Source of the DNA: Ruminococcus sp. Marseille-P6503
GTDB taxonomy: Bacteria; Bacillota; Clostridia; Oscillospirales; Ruminococcaceae
NCBI RefSeq assembly: GCF_900604945.1
Contig: NZ_UWPB01000002.1
Coordinates: 682,001-746,000 of the forward strand
Direction of reading: 5' to 3'
Length of the DNA stretch: 64,000 nt
The notes below the pieces were generated by a model that did no database searches, was not told the DNA's origin, and saw only the letters and a program-made list of their open reading frames with translations. Of the stretch, positions 55,609-64,000 are shown piece by piece (the first letter of the stretch is position 1; each line of letters starts with the position of its first letter). Both the position numbers and the translations under genes were made by a program.

Positions 55609-57366
55609 ATGGATAAAATTTATTCTATAAACGGTCCTGTTGTAAAGGTCAAAAATACAAAGTCCTTTTCAATGCTTGAAATGGTCTATGTGGGAAACAG
55701 ACGGCTTATTTCCGAGGTTATCGGAGTAGCCGAGGACTTTACCACCATTCAGGTATATGAAGGGACCACCGGGCTGATGCCGGGCGAGCCTGTGGCAGGC
55801 TCCGGAGCGCCGATGTCCGCGGTTCTGGGGCCGGGGATAATAAGCAATATATTTGACGGGATAGAAAGACCTCTGCGCAGGCTCGAGCAGCTGACCGGCG
55901 CGTTTATCGACGACGGAGCGGAGGTTTCCTCGCTGGATACGGAGAAAAAGTATTCCTGCGCCGTCAGGGTGCGCGCGGGCGACAGGCTGGAGCCGGGACA
56001 GGTCTACTGCTCCTGTCAGGAAACTCCTGTCATAGAGCACAGGTGTATGCTTTCGCCTTTGTCGAAGGGCGGCGAGGTTATATGGATCGCAGACGACGGC
56101 GAGTATGCCGTCAGCGATACGGTGGTGAAAATAAAAAATATCTACGGCGAGACCGAGGAGCTTACCCTTTGCCAGAAATGGCCTATAAGAACTCCGCGTC
56201 CATGCGCCGAAAGGCTTCCTATAGACCGTCCCCTTATTACCGGTCAGCGTATAGTAGATACGGTACTTCCTATCGCCAAGGGCGGCACCGCCGCGATACC
56301 GGGAGGCTTCGGAACGGGAAAGACCATGACCCAGCACCAGCTTGCAAAGTGGTGCGACGCCGATATAATAGTGTATATCGGCTGCGGAGAGAGAGGCAAC
56401 GAGATGACTCAGGTGCTTGAGGAATTTTCGGAGCTTATCGACCCGAGAACCAACCGTCCTCTTACCGACAGGACCGTACTTATCGCGAACACCTCAAATA
56501 TGCCTGTTGCGGCAAGAGAGGCGTCGATATATACGGGAATAACCCTGGCGGAATATTACCGAGATATGGGCTATCATATAGCTATTATGGCGGACTCCAC
56601 CTCGAGGTGGGCGGAGGCTCTCAGGGAAATTTCGGGACGTCTTGAGGAAATGCCTGCCGAAGAGGGCTTTCCTGCGTATCTTCCGTCGAGAATATCAGAA
56701 TTTTACGAAAGAGCCGGCTATGTAAGAACTCTCGGCGGAGACGAAGGCTCAGTTACCATTATCGGAGCGGTTTCGCCGCAGGGCTCTGACTTTTCGGAGC
56801 CGGTCACACAGAATACCAAACGATTCGTCCGCTGTTTCTGGGCGCTGGACAAATCCCTTGCATATGCCAGACACTATCCGGCAATAAACTGGAATACCAG
56901 CTATTCGGAATATGTGGAGGAGCTTCAGGACTATTATAACGGAAACGTTGCCCCGGATTTTATGGCGGTAAGGCAGGAGATTTCAAACATTCTGGTGGAG
57001 GAAAACACTCTGATGGAGATCGTCAAGCTCATGGGCACCGACGTTCTTCCGGACGATCAGAAGCTGCTTATCGAGACCGCAAGGATCGTAAGGGTCGGCT
57101 TTTTGCAGCAGAACGCATATCATAAGGACGATACCTATGTTCCGCTTGAAAAGCAGTACCTTATGATGAAGGCGATACTCAGGTTTTACGGGCTTGCCAG
57201 AAAAGCGCTCGCCGACGGTGTGAACGTGGATAAAATAATCCAGTGCGGCTGGATCGAGAAGCTTATAAAAATCAAATATGACATTCCGAATGACGGATTG
57301 GAGCAGTTCGGCGTCTTTGAGCGGGAAATGGAAAAGGATTTTGCTCAGCTTACGGAGGTGCGGTAA
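55609..57366 (+). CDS. V-type ATP synthase subunit A (catalytic)
   Basis: A 585-residue catalytic A subunit. Walker A is [18 protein letters not shown] (residues about 230-237), followed by the conserved [13 protein letters not shown], Walker [40 protein letters not shown] and the A-subunit-specific non-homologous insertion (about 110-195). It hydrolyses or makes ATP with subunit B. GGGAG precedes ATG 55609. Its stop codon touches the start of subunit B, so translation is coupled. Confidence 0.97.
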   Translation: MDKIYSINGPVVKVKNTKSFSMLEMVYVGNRRLISEVIGVAEDFTTIQVYEGTTGLMPGEPVAGSGAPMSAVLGPGIISNIFDGIERPLRRLEQLTGAFIDDGAEVSSLDTEKKYSCAVRVRAGDRLEPGQVYCSCQETPVIEHRCMLSPLSKGGEVIWIADDGEYAVSDTVVKIKNIYGETEELTLCQKWPIRTPRPCAERLPIDRPLITGQRIVDTVLPIAKGGTAAIPGGFGTGKTMTQHQLAKWCDADIIVYIGCGERGNEMTQVLEEFSELIDPRTNRPLTDRTVLIANTSNMPVAAREASIYTGITLAEYYRDMGYHIAIMADSTSRWAEALREISGRLEEMPAEEGFPAYLPSRISEFYERAGYVRTLGGDEGSVTIIGAVSPQGSDFSEPVTQNTKRFVRCFWALDKSLAYARHYPAINWNTSYSEYVEELQDYYNGNVAPDFMAVRQEISNILVEENTLMEIVKLMGTDVLPDDQKLLIETARIVRVGFLQQNAYHKDDTYVPLEKQYLMMKAILRFYGLARKALADGVNVDKIIQCGWIEKLIKIKYDIPNDGLEQFGVFEREMEKDFAQLTEVR

Positions 57367-58758
57367 TTGAATTTAAAGTATGTAGGACTCAGCGAGATAA
57401 ACGGACCTCTGGTGGTGCTGGATAAGGTCAGCGGTATAAGCTATGACGAAATGGCTGAAATACGCCTTGACGACGGAACAAGACGGCTTGCGAGAGTGGT
57501 GGAGGTATCCGAGAATAAAGCCGTTTTGCAGGTGTTTGAGGGAACAAAGGGACTGTCGCTGAAAAATACAGCTACAAAGTTTGAGGGCAGACCTATGGAG
57601 CTTGCGCTTTCAACGGAAATGCTGGGACGGATTTTCAGCGGCGCGGGCAAGCCTATAGACGGACTGGGGGATATTTATCCCGAAAAGTACGCCGATATAA
57701 ACGGAAAGCCATTGAATCCCGTTTCAAGAAGCTATCCGAGAAACTATATAAACACCGGAATTTCGTCCATTGACGCTCTTATGACGCTCATAAGAGGTCA
57801 GAAGCTGCCTATCTTTTCCGGCTCGGGGCTTTCGCATAACAAGCTGGCGGTTCAGATCGTAAGGCAGGCGAAGATAGCCGATGAAAACGGCCAGGATTTC
57901 GCTGTAGTTTTCGGCGCTATGGGCGTTAAGAACGACGTTGCGGATTATTTCAGGCGGCGCTTTGAGGAAACCGGCTCGCTCCAGAGAGTAGCCATGTTCA
58001 TAAATATGTCCAACGACCCTATCATCGAGCGTATTCTTACGCCGAGGTGCGCTCTTACCTGTGCCGAATATCTTGCCTTTGAGCATAATATGCATATTCT
58101 GGTTATCCTGACGGATATGACTTCGTATGCCGAGGCGTTGAGGGAATTTTCCTCCTCAAAGGGCGAGATCCCGGGAAGGAAGGGCTATCCGGGCTATCTT
58201 TACTCTGATCTTGCTTCGATATATGAAAGAGCGGGGATCGTAAAGGGCTCAGACGGCTCTGTCACGCAGATACCTATACTTACTATGCCTAACGACGATA
58301 TTACTCATCCGGTTCCTGATCTGACGGGATATATTACCGAGGGGCAGATAGTTATGGACAGAAGCCTTGACCAGACTGGAGTGTATCCTGCGGTTTCAGT
58401 TCTGCCCAGTCTTTCAAGGCTTATGAAGGACGGGATAGGCGAAGGCTATACCAGAGAGGATCACCAGATGCTAGCAAATCAGCTTTTTGCGGCGTATGCG
58501 AAGGTATCCGACGCAAGAGCGCTTGCTTCCGTTATCGGCGAGGAGGAGCTTTCTGAAACCGATAAGGCGTATATCAGATTCGGCGTTTTGTTTGAGGAGC
58601 GCTTTATCAATCAGGGCTTTGACGTAAACAGAACGATTGAAGAAACTCTTGATTTGGGCTGGGGGCTGCTTTCGTCGCTGCCTAAATCCGAGCTTGATCG
58701 GGTAGACGAAGAACATCTTGAGAAATATTACAGCGCGGAAAAAACCGAAAGCAGCTGA
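57367..58758 (+). CDS. V-type ATP synthase subunit B (regulatory)
   Basis: A 463-residue non-catalytic B subunit. Typical stretches are [107 protein letters not shown] (degenerate P-loop) and [42 protein letters not shown]. The start is TTG 57367, with GGAGGTG ahead of it inside the end of subunit A; no ATG is available. Confidence 0.97.
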   Translation: MNLKYVGLSEINGPLVVLDKVSGISYDEMAEIRLDDGTRRLARVVEVSENKAVLQVFEGTKGLSLKNTATKFEGRPMELALSTEMLGRIFSGAGKPIDGLGDIYPEKYADINGKPLNPVSRSYPRNYINTGISSIDALMTLIRGQKLPIFSGSGLSHNKLAVQIVRQAKIADENGQDFAVVFGAMGVKNDVADYFRRRFEETGSLQRVAMFINMSNDPIIERILTPRCALTCAEYLAFEHNMHILVILTDMTSYAEALREFSSSKGEIPGRKGYPGYLYSDLASIYERAGIVKGSDGSVTQIPILTMPNDDITHPVPDLTGYITEGQIVMDRSLDQTGVYPAVSVLPSLSRLMKDGIGEGYTREDHQMLANQLFAAYAKVSDARALASVIGEEELSETDKAYIRFGVLFEERFINQGFDVNRTIEETLDLGWGLLSSLPKSELDRVDEEHLEKYYSAEKTESS

Positions 58759-58802
58759 TTGCCGGCTGTATTATAAAGGTATGCCGGAAGGGATGAGATA
58801 AA

Positions 58803-59453
58803 TTGGCTGAACAGCAGGTCTTTCCTACCAAGGGAAATCTGATAGCTTCAAAAAAGGCGCTACAGCTGGCGGCTCTGGGATATGAGCTGCTTGACAGAAA
58901 GCGCAATATACTGATAAGAGAGCTTATGGGTCTTGTGGATAAGGCGGGAGAGCTGAGAGCGTCTATAGAGGAAACCTATGTGGAAGCGTACGCGGCGCTT
59001 CAGCTTGCCAATATCTCATTGGGACTGGTTACGCCGTACGCGGAATGCGTACCGATTGAAAAGGGGCTGGAAATTACTTCGAGAAGCGTCATGGGAGTGG
59101 AGCTTCCGCAGATAAGGCTTGAAGAGCGGCCTCTCAAGGTTACCTACGGTTTTTCACAGACAACCTCTCAGCTTGACAAGGCTTTTATCGCTTTTGACAA
59201 GGTAAAAAAGAAAACGGTGCTTCTTGCCGAGGTAGAAAACAGCATATACCGCCTTTCGGCGGCTATAAAAAAGACCCAGCGCAGGGCGAACGCCTTGCAG
59301 AATATAATAATACCGCGGAATCAGGCGGTAGTGAAATTCATTTCCGACTCGCTGGACGAGAAGGAGCGGGAGGAGTTTTCACGCCTGAAGGTCATCAAGG
59401 CTTCCAAGCTGAAAAAGGCAAGAGAAGCCGGAAAACGGAGGTCGGATATATGA
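58803..59453 (+). CDS. V-type ATP synthase subunit D (rotor shaft)
   Basis: A 216-residue subunit D, the long antiparallel coiled-coil rotor shaft turning inside A3B3. The family N-terminus FPTKGNLIASKKALQLAALGYELLDRKRNILIRELMGLVDKA and the C-terminal RRANALQNIIIPRNQAVVKFISDSLDEKEREEFSRLKVIKASK are clear. The start is TTG 58803, with AAGGGATGAG upstream and no ATG nearby. Its stop overlaps the start of the DUF308 gene (ATGA). Confidence 0.95.
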   Translation: MAEQQVFPTKGNLIASKKALQLAALGYELLDRKRNILIRELMGLVDKAGELRASIEETYVEAYAALQLANISLGLVTPYAECVPIEKGLEITSRSVMGVELPQIRLEERPLKVTYGFSQTTSQLDKAFIAFDKVKKKTVLLAEVENSIYRLSAAIKKTQRRANALQNIIIPRNQAVVKFISDSLDEKEREEFSRLKVIKASKLKKAREAGKRRSDI

Positions 59454-60040
59454 AAACCATGAAAAAGCTGTTTAAGAACTATCTGCTGCTGTCTGTCGTA
59501 TGCATTGCTCTCGGAGCGGCGCTTATTGCCGATCCGGGCTTCTTTACCAAAGCGATCAGCTATACGATAGGCGGAATAGCGATCGCGGCAGGAGCTATAA
59601 GCTTTATTCAGTTTTTTGTCAAGGGAGAGGAAAAGGACGAGTATGCTTCGCTTGTTTTCAGAGGTATCGTTCTGGCGGCGATAGGCTTGTTCCTTATAAT
59701 AAAGCCGGACTTTATTTTCAAGGTAATAGCCTTCGGCTGCGGATTCTATATGCTTTTTAGCGGAATAGTCAGCATTGCCGACGCCTTTGATGTAAAACGC
59801 GCGGGTCAGGACTGGATCTTTCCGATGATACTGGCGTCTGTTACCGCGGCGCTGGGGCTTGTGATCCTGATAAATCCGCTGGCTCCGGTAAACGCGGCAA
59901 TAACCATAATGGGAATAGCGCTGATCGCGTCGGGAATAGCAAACCTTATAAGCTGTTTTTCCGTCAGGAGCAAGGCGAAGGGCATTGAAAAACAGCTCAG
60001 AAAGACGGATAAAAATAAGAATGACTATATTGACGTATAG
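59450..60040 (+). CDS. DUF308/HdeD-like membrane protein
   Basis: A 196-residue protein with six hydrophobic helices in pairs, matching the DUF308 (HdeD) family; the repeated element is ...GGIAIAAGAISFIQFF, ...GCGFYMLFSGIVSIADAF, and ...MGIALIASGIANLISCF. A charged tail (RSKAKGIEKQLRKTDKNKNDYIDV) ends it. HdeD in E. coli is linked to acid resistance. ATG 59450 overlaps the subunit D stop by four bases, so it is translationally coupled to the V-ATPase. Its function here is unknown; a second ATG four codons in is possible. Confidence 0.82.
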   Translation: MKTMKKLFKNYLLLSVVCIALGAALIADPGFFTKAISYTIGGIAIAAGAISFIQFFVKGEEKDEYASLVFRGIVLAAIGLFLIIKPDFIFKVIAFGCGFYMLFSGIVSIADAFDVKRAGQDWIFPMILASVTAALGLVILINPLAPVNAAITIMGIALIASGIANLISCFSVRSKAKGIEKQLRKTDKNKNDYIDV

Positions 60041-60139
60041 GACGGCGTATTTTTGTATGGTTATTTTCAACTAAAATATTTTCCGTCTGTTTTTATAATT
60101 GTCTGTTATGCCGAAAGTGAAAAAATTTCTCTGAAGCTA

Positions 60140-60168
60140 TTGACAAATAAAAAAAACAGGTATATACT
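60140..60168 (+). promoter_or_regulatory. promoter of glnN
   Basis: TTGACA at 60140-60145 and TATACT at 60163-60168 with 17 bp between. The predicted transcript starts near 60175, immediately before the hairpin at 60186. Confidence 0.75.
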
Positions 60169-60185
60169 ATGTAATGTAAACAGCA

Positions 60186-60225
60186 AAGGCGCTGTGGACG
60201 GTATCAAGTCCACAGCGCTTTTTTT
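60186..60225 (+). terminator. strong intrinsic terminator in the glnN leader
   Basis: GCGCTGTGGAC (60189-60199) pairs perfectly with GTCCACAGCGC (60208-60218), then seven T residues. It stands between the promoter and the glnN start codon (80 bp further), so it should stop transcription unless something allows read-through. It may also end transcripts coming from the V-ATPase operon. Confidence 0.85.
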
Positions 60226-60304
60226 ACGGCTTATACCGGCTGTACGGCGGATACGTTTCTTTCAGGAAACGGCCGGAAATTATTATTTGCAGGAGGATAA
60301 AATC

Positions 60305-62383
60305 ATGAATGTACCGGAATTTTTCGGCAGCGATGTGTTCAACGAAGCGCTGATGAAAGAAAGACTTCCTAAGGATACCTTTAAGGCTTTGAAAAAGACT
60401 ATTGCCAACGGTGATCCGCTTAATATTGATGTTGCTAACGTAGTTGCAAACGCTATGAAGGACTGGGCGGTTGAAAAGGGCTGTACCCATTATACCCACT
60501 GGTTCCAGCCTATGACGGGACTGACGGCGGAGAAGCTTGACAGCTTTATTTCCCCGACAGACGACGGTCATGTTATCATGGAGTTCTCCGGTAAGGAGCT
60601 TATCAAAGGCGAGCCTGACGCGTCGTCGTTTCCGTCGGGAGGCTTAAGAGCTACCTTTGAGGCCAGAGGCTACACTGCTTGGGATCCGACCTCGTACGCT
60701 TTTATCAAAGAGAAAACGCTGTGTATTCCGACAGCTTTCTGTTCATATAACGGAGAAGCGCTTGACAAAAAGACTCCGCTGCTTCGTTCGATGGAGGCTA
60801 TCAATAAATCGGCGCTGAGGATTCTTAAGATGTTCGGCTCCGACGCTACAAGAGTTGTTGCAAACGTAGGCCCTGAGCAGGAGTATTTTCTTGTTGACAG
60901 AGAAATGTATGCCAAGAGGAAGGACCTTATTTACGCCGGAAGAACCCTTTACGGCGCGCCCGCTCCCAAGGGTCAGGAGATGGAGGATCACTACTTCGGA
61001 ACTATCAAAACCAGAGTTGCGGCTTACATGAAGGATCTTGACGAGCAGCTCTGGAGGCTTGGAATCTATGCCAAGACAAAGCATAATGAGGTTGCCCCCG
61101 CGCAGCATGAGCTTGCTCCTATTTACGGAACGACAAATATCGCTACCGACCATAACCAGCTTACAATGGAGATCATGAAGAGAACCGCTAGAAAGCACGG
61201 CTTTAAGTGTCTGCTTCACGAAAAGCCCTTTGCGGGAATCAACGGCTCCGGCAAGCATAACAACTGGTCTATTTCCACAAATACAGGAGTCAATCTTCTT
61301 GATCCGGGAAAAACGCCATCTGAGAACGCTCAGTTCCTGCTGTTCCTTTCGGCGGTTATTAAAGCGGTAAACGATTATCAGGATATTCTCAGAGCTTCGG
61401 TAGCTTCCGCAGGAAACGACCACAGACTTGGCGCAAACGAGGCGCCTCCGGCAATCATTTCGATCTTCCTCGGCGACGAGCTTACGGGAGTCCTTGATTC
61501 CATTGTAAACGGCGTAAAGTATGAGGGTCAGAGAGTTGAAATGGAGATCGGCGTAGATGTGCTGCCTCACTTCCCTAAGGATACCACCGACAGAAACAGA
61601 ACGTCGCCGTTTGCTTTTACGGGAAATAAATTCGAGTTCAGAATGCCCGGCTCCAAGCTTTCAGTGGCAGGTCCGAATACGGTTCTCAATACGATCGTCG
61701 CTAAGGTTCTCGATGATTTTGCGGACGTGCTTGAAAAGGCCGATAACTTCCAGGATACTCTTGACGATCTTATCAAGAAGACCATCAAGGAAAATCAGAA
61801 TATTATCTTCAACGGCAACGGATATTCGGAGGAATGGCCTGCCGAGGCTGAAAAGAGAGGCTTGCTCAATCTGAAATCCACTCCTGAGGCGGTACCTACA
61901 TACATTGCCCCGAAGAATATTGAACTGTTCTCCAAATACGGAGTATACACCGAAACAGAGCTTCATTCGAGAGTTGAGATCCTGCTTGATGAATACTGCA
62001 AGACTCTTAATATCGAGGCGCTTACGATGATCGATATGGCAAAGAAGGATATTCTGCCGGCTGCGGCTACATACATCAAGGAGCTTGCAAAGACTGCGGA
62101 GCTTGCAAAGGGCTGCGGCGCGGACGACAGCTTTGAAACCGATATGGTCAAGAGATTGTCGACGCTTGCCGCTCAGACTTACAAGAAGCTGGGCGCGCTG
62201 GAGGACGCTGTAGTTAAGTGCCATGAGATCGAGGACGTTCAGGAGCTTGCGGCGTATTATCACGACGTGGTGTTTACGGCAATGGGCGAGCTGAGAGCGT
62301 CAGCCGATGAAATTGAAACGCTGGTAGGAGAGAAGTACTGGCCGTATCCTACATATGGACAGCTGCTGTTCTACGTTAAATAA
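60305..62383 (+). CDS. glnN: type III glutamine synthetase
   Basis: A 692-residue GSIII (GlnN), the large glutamine synthetase of anaerobes such as Bacteroides and Ruminococcus, making glutamine from glutamate, ammonium and ATP. Motifs are [48 protein letters not shown] (metal), [28 protein letters not shown], and [19 protein letters not shown] with [18 protein letters not shown]. The length is typical. ATG 60305 follows GCAGGAGG; the frame extends upstream but crosses the terminator. The gene precedes amt. The leader terminator suggests control of read-through by nitrogen state (inference). Confidence 0.98.
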   Translation: MNVPEFFGSDVFNEALMKERLPKDTFKALKKTIANGDPLNIDVANVVANAMKDWAVEKGCTHYTHWFQPMTGLTAEKLDSFISPTDDGHVIMEFSGKELIKGEPDASSFPSGGLRATFEARGYTAWDPTSYAFIKEKTLCIPTAFCSYNGEALDKKTPLLRSMEAINKSALRILKMFGSDATRVVANVGPEQEYFLVDREMYAKRKDLIYAGRTLYGAPAPKGQEMEDHYFGTIKTRVAAYMKDLDEQLWRLGIYAKTKHNEVAPAQHELAPIYGTTNIATDHNQLTMEIMKRTARKHGFKCLLHEKPFAGINGSGKHNNWSISTNTGVNLLDPGKTPSENAQFLLFLSAVIKAVNDYQDILRASVASAGNDHRLGANEAPPAIISIFLGDELTGVLDSIVNGVKYEGQRVEMEIGVDVLPHFPKDTTDRNRTSPFAFTGNKFEFRMPGSKLSVAGPNTVLNTIVAKVLDDFADVLEKADNFQDTLDDLIKKTIKENQNIIFNGNGYSEEWPAEAEKRGLLNLKSTPEAVPTYIAPKNIELFSKYGVYTETELHSRVEILLDEYCKTLNIEALTMIDMAKKDILPAAATYIKELAKTAELAKGCGADDSFETDMVKRLSTLAAQTYKKLGALEDAVVKCHEIEDVQELAAYYHDVVFTAMGELRASADEIETLVGEKYWPYPTYGQLLFYVK

Positions 62384-62447
62384 TTCAGACAGTTTTAATA
62401 TTATATTTTAATATATGTTCTTCTAATAAACTCCTATATACATATTT

Positions 62448-62476
62448 TTAACTTGCTAATATCGCTGCATTATATT
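62448..62476 (+). promoter_or_regulatory. promoter of the ammonium transporter gene
   Basis: TTAACT at 62448-62453 and TATATT at 62471-62476 with 17 bp between. The predicted transcript starts around 62483, just before the hairpin at 62491. Confidence 0.55.
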
Positions 62477-62490
62477 TTAGATACACAATG

Positions 62491-62543
62491 AGGTGTATAA
62501 ATCCCGAGAACGATCGTTTTCGGAAGATTTATACACCTTTTTG
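62491..62543 (+). terminator. strong terminator-like hairpin in the amt leader
   Basis: AGGTGTATAAATC (62491-62503) pairs perfectly with GATTTATACACCT (62526-62538), and an inner stem CCGAGAAC/GTTTTCGG (62504-62523, one G-T) closes on loop GATC. Five T residues follow at 62538-62542. It ends only 23 bp before the start codon, so it should block expression unless bypassed. It may also terminate glnN transcripts. Confidence 0.85.
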
Positions 62544-62565
62544 TTGTTGTTGGGAGGAAAATAAT

Positions 62566-64000
62566 ATGACAGTATTAACGGATAACGTAATTCAACAAGC
62601 GATAGACGCCGCAAAGGATGTTGGCTTCGGTATCTGGTTTTTGATAGCCGTTGGGCTTGTATTCTTTATGCAGGCAGGCTTTGCAATGGTTGAAACAGGT
62701 TTCACCAGAGCGAAAAATGCCGGCAACATTATAATGAAAAATCTGATGGACTTCTGTATCGGTACGGTAATGTTCATCCTTATCGGTTTCAGTTTTCTCT
62801 GCGGTGAGGACGTGGCGGGACTTATCGGAAAGCCCGGTTTTGACATTTTTACCGCATACGAAAATTTTGACTTTTCAAATTTTGTCTTTAACCTTGTATT
62901 CTGCGCTACGGCGGCTACGATCGTATCGGGAGCCATGGCGGAAAGAACAAAATTTATTTCTTACTGTATCTATTCGGGAGTTATCAGCGCTCTCATCTAT
63001 CCTATCGAAGCGCACTGGATCTGGAGCGCGGACGGATGGCTTTATCAGATGGGATTCCACGATCTGTCGGGTTCCTGCGCGATCCATATGGTAGGAGGTA
63101 TTTCCGCACTCGTAGGCGCTAAGATCCTTGGACCAAGAATCGGTAAATTCAGTAAGACCTCTGACGGCGAAATCAAAGTACACGCTATACCCGGTCACAA
63201 CCTGACGATCGGAGCTCTTGGAGTATTTATTCTCTGGTTCGGCTGGTATGGTTTTAACCCGGCTGCTTCAAAATCAGTTGAAATGCTTGGCTCTATATTC
63301 CTTACTACAACGATTGCTCCTGCTGTTGCAACGGTAGTATGCATGATCTTCACATGGCTGAAATACGGCAAACCTGATGTTTCAATGTGCCTTAATGCTT
63401 CGCTTGCAGGACTTGTAGGAATTACGGCGGGATGCGACGTAATGGACGCTTTCGGAGCCCTTGCAGTCGGCATTGTTTCAGGATTGCTGGTATGCTTCGG
63501 CGTATGGTTCCTTGATTATAAGCTTCACGTTGACGACCCGGTTGGCGCGGTAGCGGTTCATATGTTCAACGGTATCTGGGGAACGATAGCGGTTGGTCTT
63601 TTTGCAACTGATACTACTCCCGGATTTGCAATCGCTCAGAACGGCGGCGCAAGCGGAATAAGCGGCAACGGATTATTCTATGGCGGCGGCTTTGAGCTGC
63701 TCGGCAAACAGTGTTTAGGCGTTCTGGCAGTAGGCGCATGGACGGCTATAACAATGATAATTGTATTTTTTGCAATCAAAAAAACCATTGGCCTGAGAGT
63801 TTCCGAGCAGGAAGAGATCCTCGGTCTGGACGCTACCGAGCATGGACTCGTTTCTTCCTATGCTGATTTTGCTCCCGCAATGGGCAGCGATATGTTGGGT
63901 TATACTAAGGATGACGCTAAGAGTGTGATAAAGGTGGACGCATCAACAGAGCCCAAGGTTCCTGTTGAAAAGGCTGTTCCCGTTGAAAATTACACAACGC
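62566..64000 (+). CDS. amt: ammonium transporter (Amt), C-terminus beyond the window
   Basis: At least 478 residues of an Amt/MEP/Rh ammonium channel, running off the right edge without a stop. Eleven membrane helices span about residues 18-410. Family blocks are FMQAGFAMVETGFTRAKNAGNIIMKNLMDF, GSCAIHMVGGISALVGAKILGPR (first pore His), NASLAGLVGITAGCDVM and DDPVGAVAVHMFNGIWGTIAVGLF (second pore His). From about residue 420 there is a hydrophilic tail (HGLVSSYADFAPAMGSDM...STEPKVPVEKAVPVEN) longer than a plain Amt needs, which could lead to a C-terminal P-II-type domain as known in some clostridia. GGGAGG precedes ATG 62566. It lies 183 bp after glnN. Confidence 0.95.
   Translation, partial: MTVLTDNVIQQAIDAAKDVGFGIWFLIAVGLVFFMQAGFAMVETGFTRAKNAGNIIMKNLMDFCIGTVMFILIGFSFLCGEDVAGLIGKPGFDIFTAYENFDFSNFVFNLVFCATAATIVSGAMAERTKFISYCIYSGVISALIYPIEAHWIWSADGWLYQMGFHDLSGSCAIHMVGGISALVGAKILGPRIGKFSKTSDGEIKVHAIPGHNLTIGALGVFILWFGWYGFNPAASKSVEMLGSIFLTTTIAPAVATVVCMIFTWLKYGKPDVSMCLNASLAGLVGITAGCDVMDAFGALAVGIVSGLLVCFGVWFLDYKLHVDDPVGAVAVHMFNGIWGTIAVGLFATDTTPGFAIAQNGGASGISGNGLFYGGGFELLGKQCLGVLAVGAWTAITMIIVFFAIKKTIGLRVSEQEEILGLDATEHGLVSSYADFAPAMGSDMLGYTKDDAKSVIKVDASTEPKVPVEKAVPVENYTT

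Noticed and set aside
60053-60304. N-terminal extension of glutamine synthetase
   Set aside because: The open frame reads back through the promoter and terminator; the ribosome binding site and the GSIII length support ATG 60305.

Overview
The window is a chromosomal segment of a low-to-mid GC Gram-positive anaerobe, most likely a cellulolytic Ruminococcus (Oscillospiraceae/Ruminococcaceae) near the R. albus / R. flavefaciens group. The reasons are the 16S rRNA variable regions, the secreted GH5 cellulase with fibronectin type III modules, a GlnN-type (GSIII) glutamine synthetase, an NADP-glutamate dehydrogenase, a V-type ATPase, SPNTG-type sortase anchoring, and abundant TTGACA-17-TATAAT promoters. 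No phage, insertion sequence or CRISPR array was seen; this is mostly housekeeping chromosome with a few accessory islands.

Layout. 1-7100: small orphan genes (MmcQ/YjbR, DUF6472), a FemAB-type aminoacyltransferase, CarD, a ROK regulator, a PC4-like ssDNA-binding protein, a large polysaccharide flippase and a one-helix small protein. 7115-13940: a SleB-like cell wall hydrolase diverging from a complete rRNA operon (two tandem promoters, 16S, tRNA-Ala, tRNA-Ile, 23S, 5S) followed by tRNA-Lys, Glu, Met and Trp. 14113-21224: a carbohydrate locus directly downstream of the tRNAs, with a GH59 (galactocerebrosidase-family) enzyme lacking a signal peptide, a LacI regulator, and a CUT1-type sugar importer (lipoprotein plus two permeases, no ATPase). 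21711-31000: a sortase-anchored GLUG-repeat surface protein, initiator tRNA, MTA/SAH deaminase, a secreted SGNH esterase with a small FTR-like protein, the GH5 cellulase, YaaA-Bcp peroxide defence and a GNAT. 30971-40700: MtnA-PNP, ValS, a BI-1 family protein, GdhA and small membrane or lipoproteins. 40899-43133: a secreted FN3 protein with a class A beta-lactamase-like C-terminal domain. 43205-50160: uridine phosphorylase, DUF3592, NadC, NadB, then ACT-regulator/Hom/ThrB. 50431-60040: V-type ATPase operon (G-C-I-K-F-E-A-B-D) ending in a coupled DUF308 membrane protein. 60140-64000: glnN and an ammonium transporter that runs off the window.

How the genes connect. Nitrogen assimilation is represented by Amt, GSIII and GdhA. 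Both glnN and amt have a promoter immediately followed by a strong intrinsic-terminator hairpin before the start codon, an arrangement suggesting regulated read-through. The MTA deaminase, MtnA and PNP are spread over 9 kb but could form a methylthioadenosine recycling route. The GH59/LacI/ABC block looks like one import-then-cleave glycan system for a galactose-containing substrate (inference). The most unusual items are the cytoplasmic-type bacterial GH59, the beta-lactamase-fold FN3 protein lacking a visible omega-loop glutamate, the paired glnN/amt leader hairpins, and the DUF308 protein coupled to the V-ATPase.
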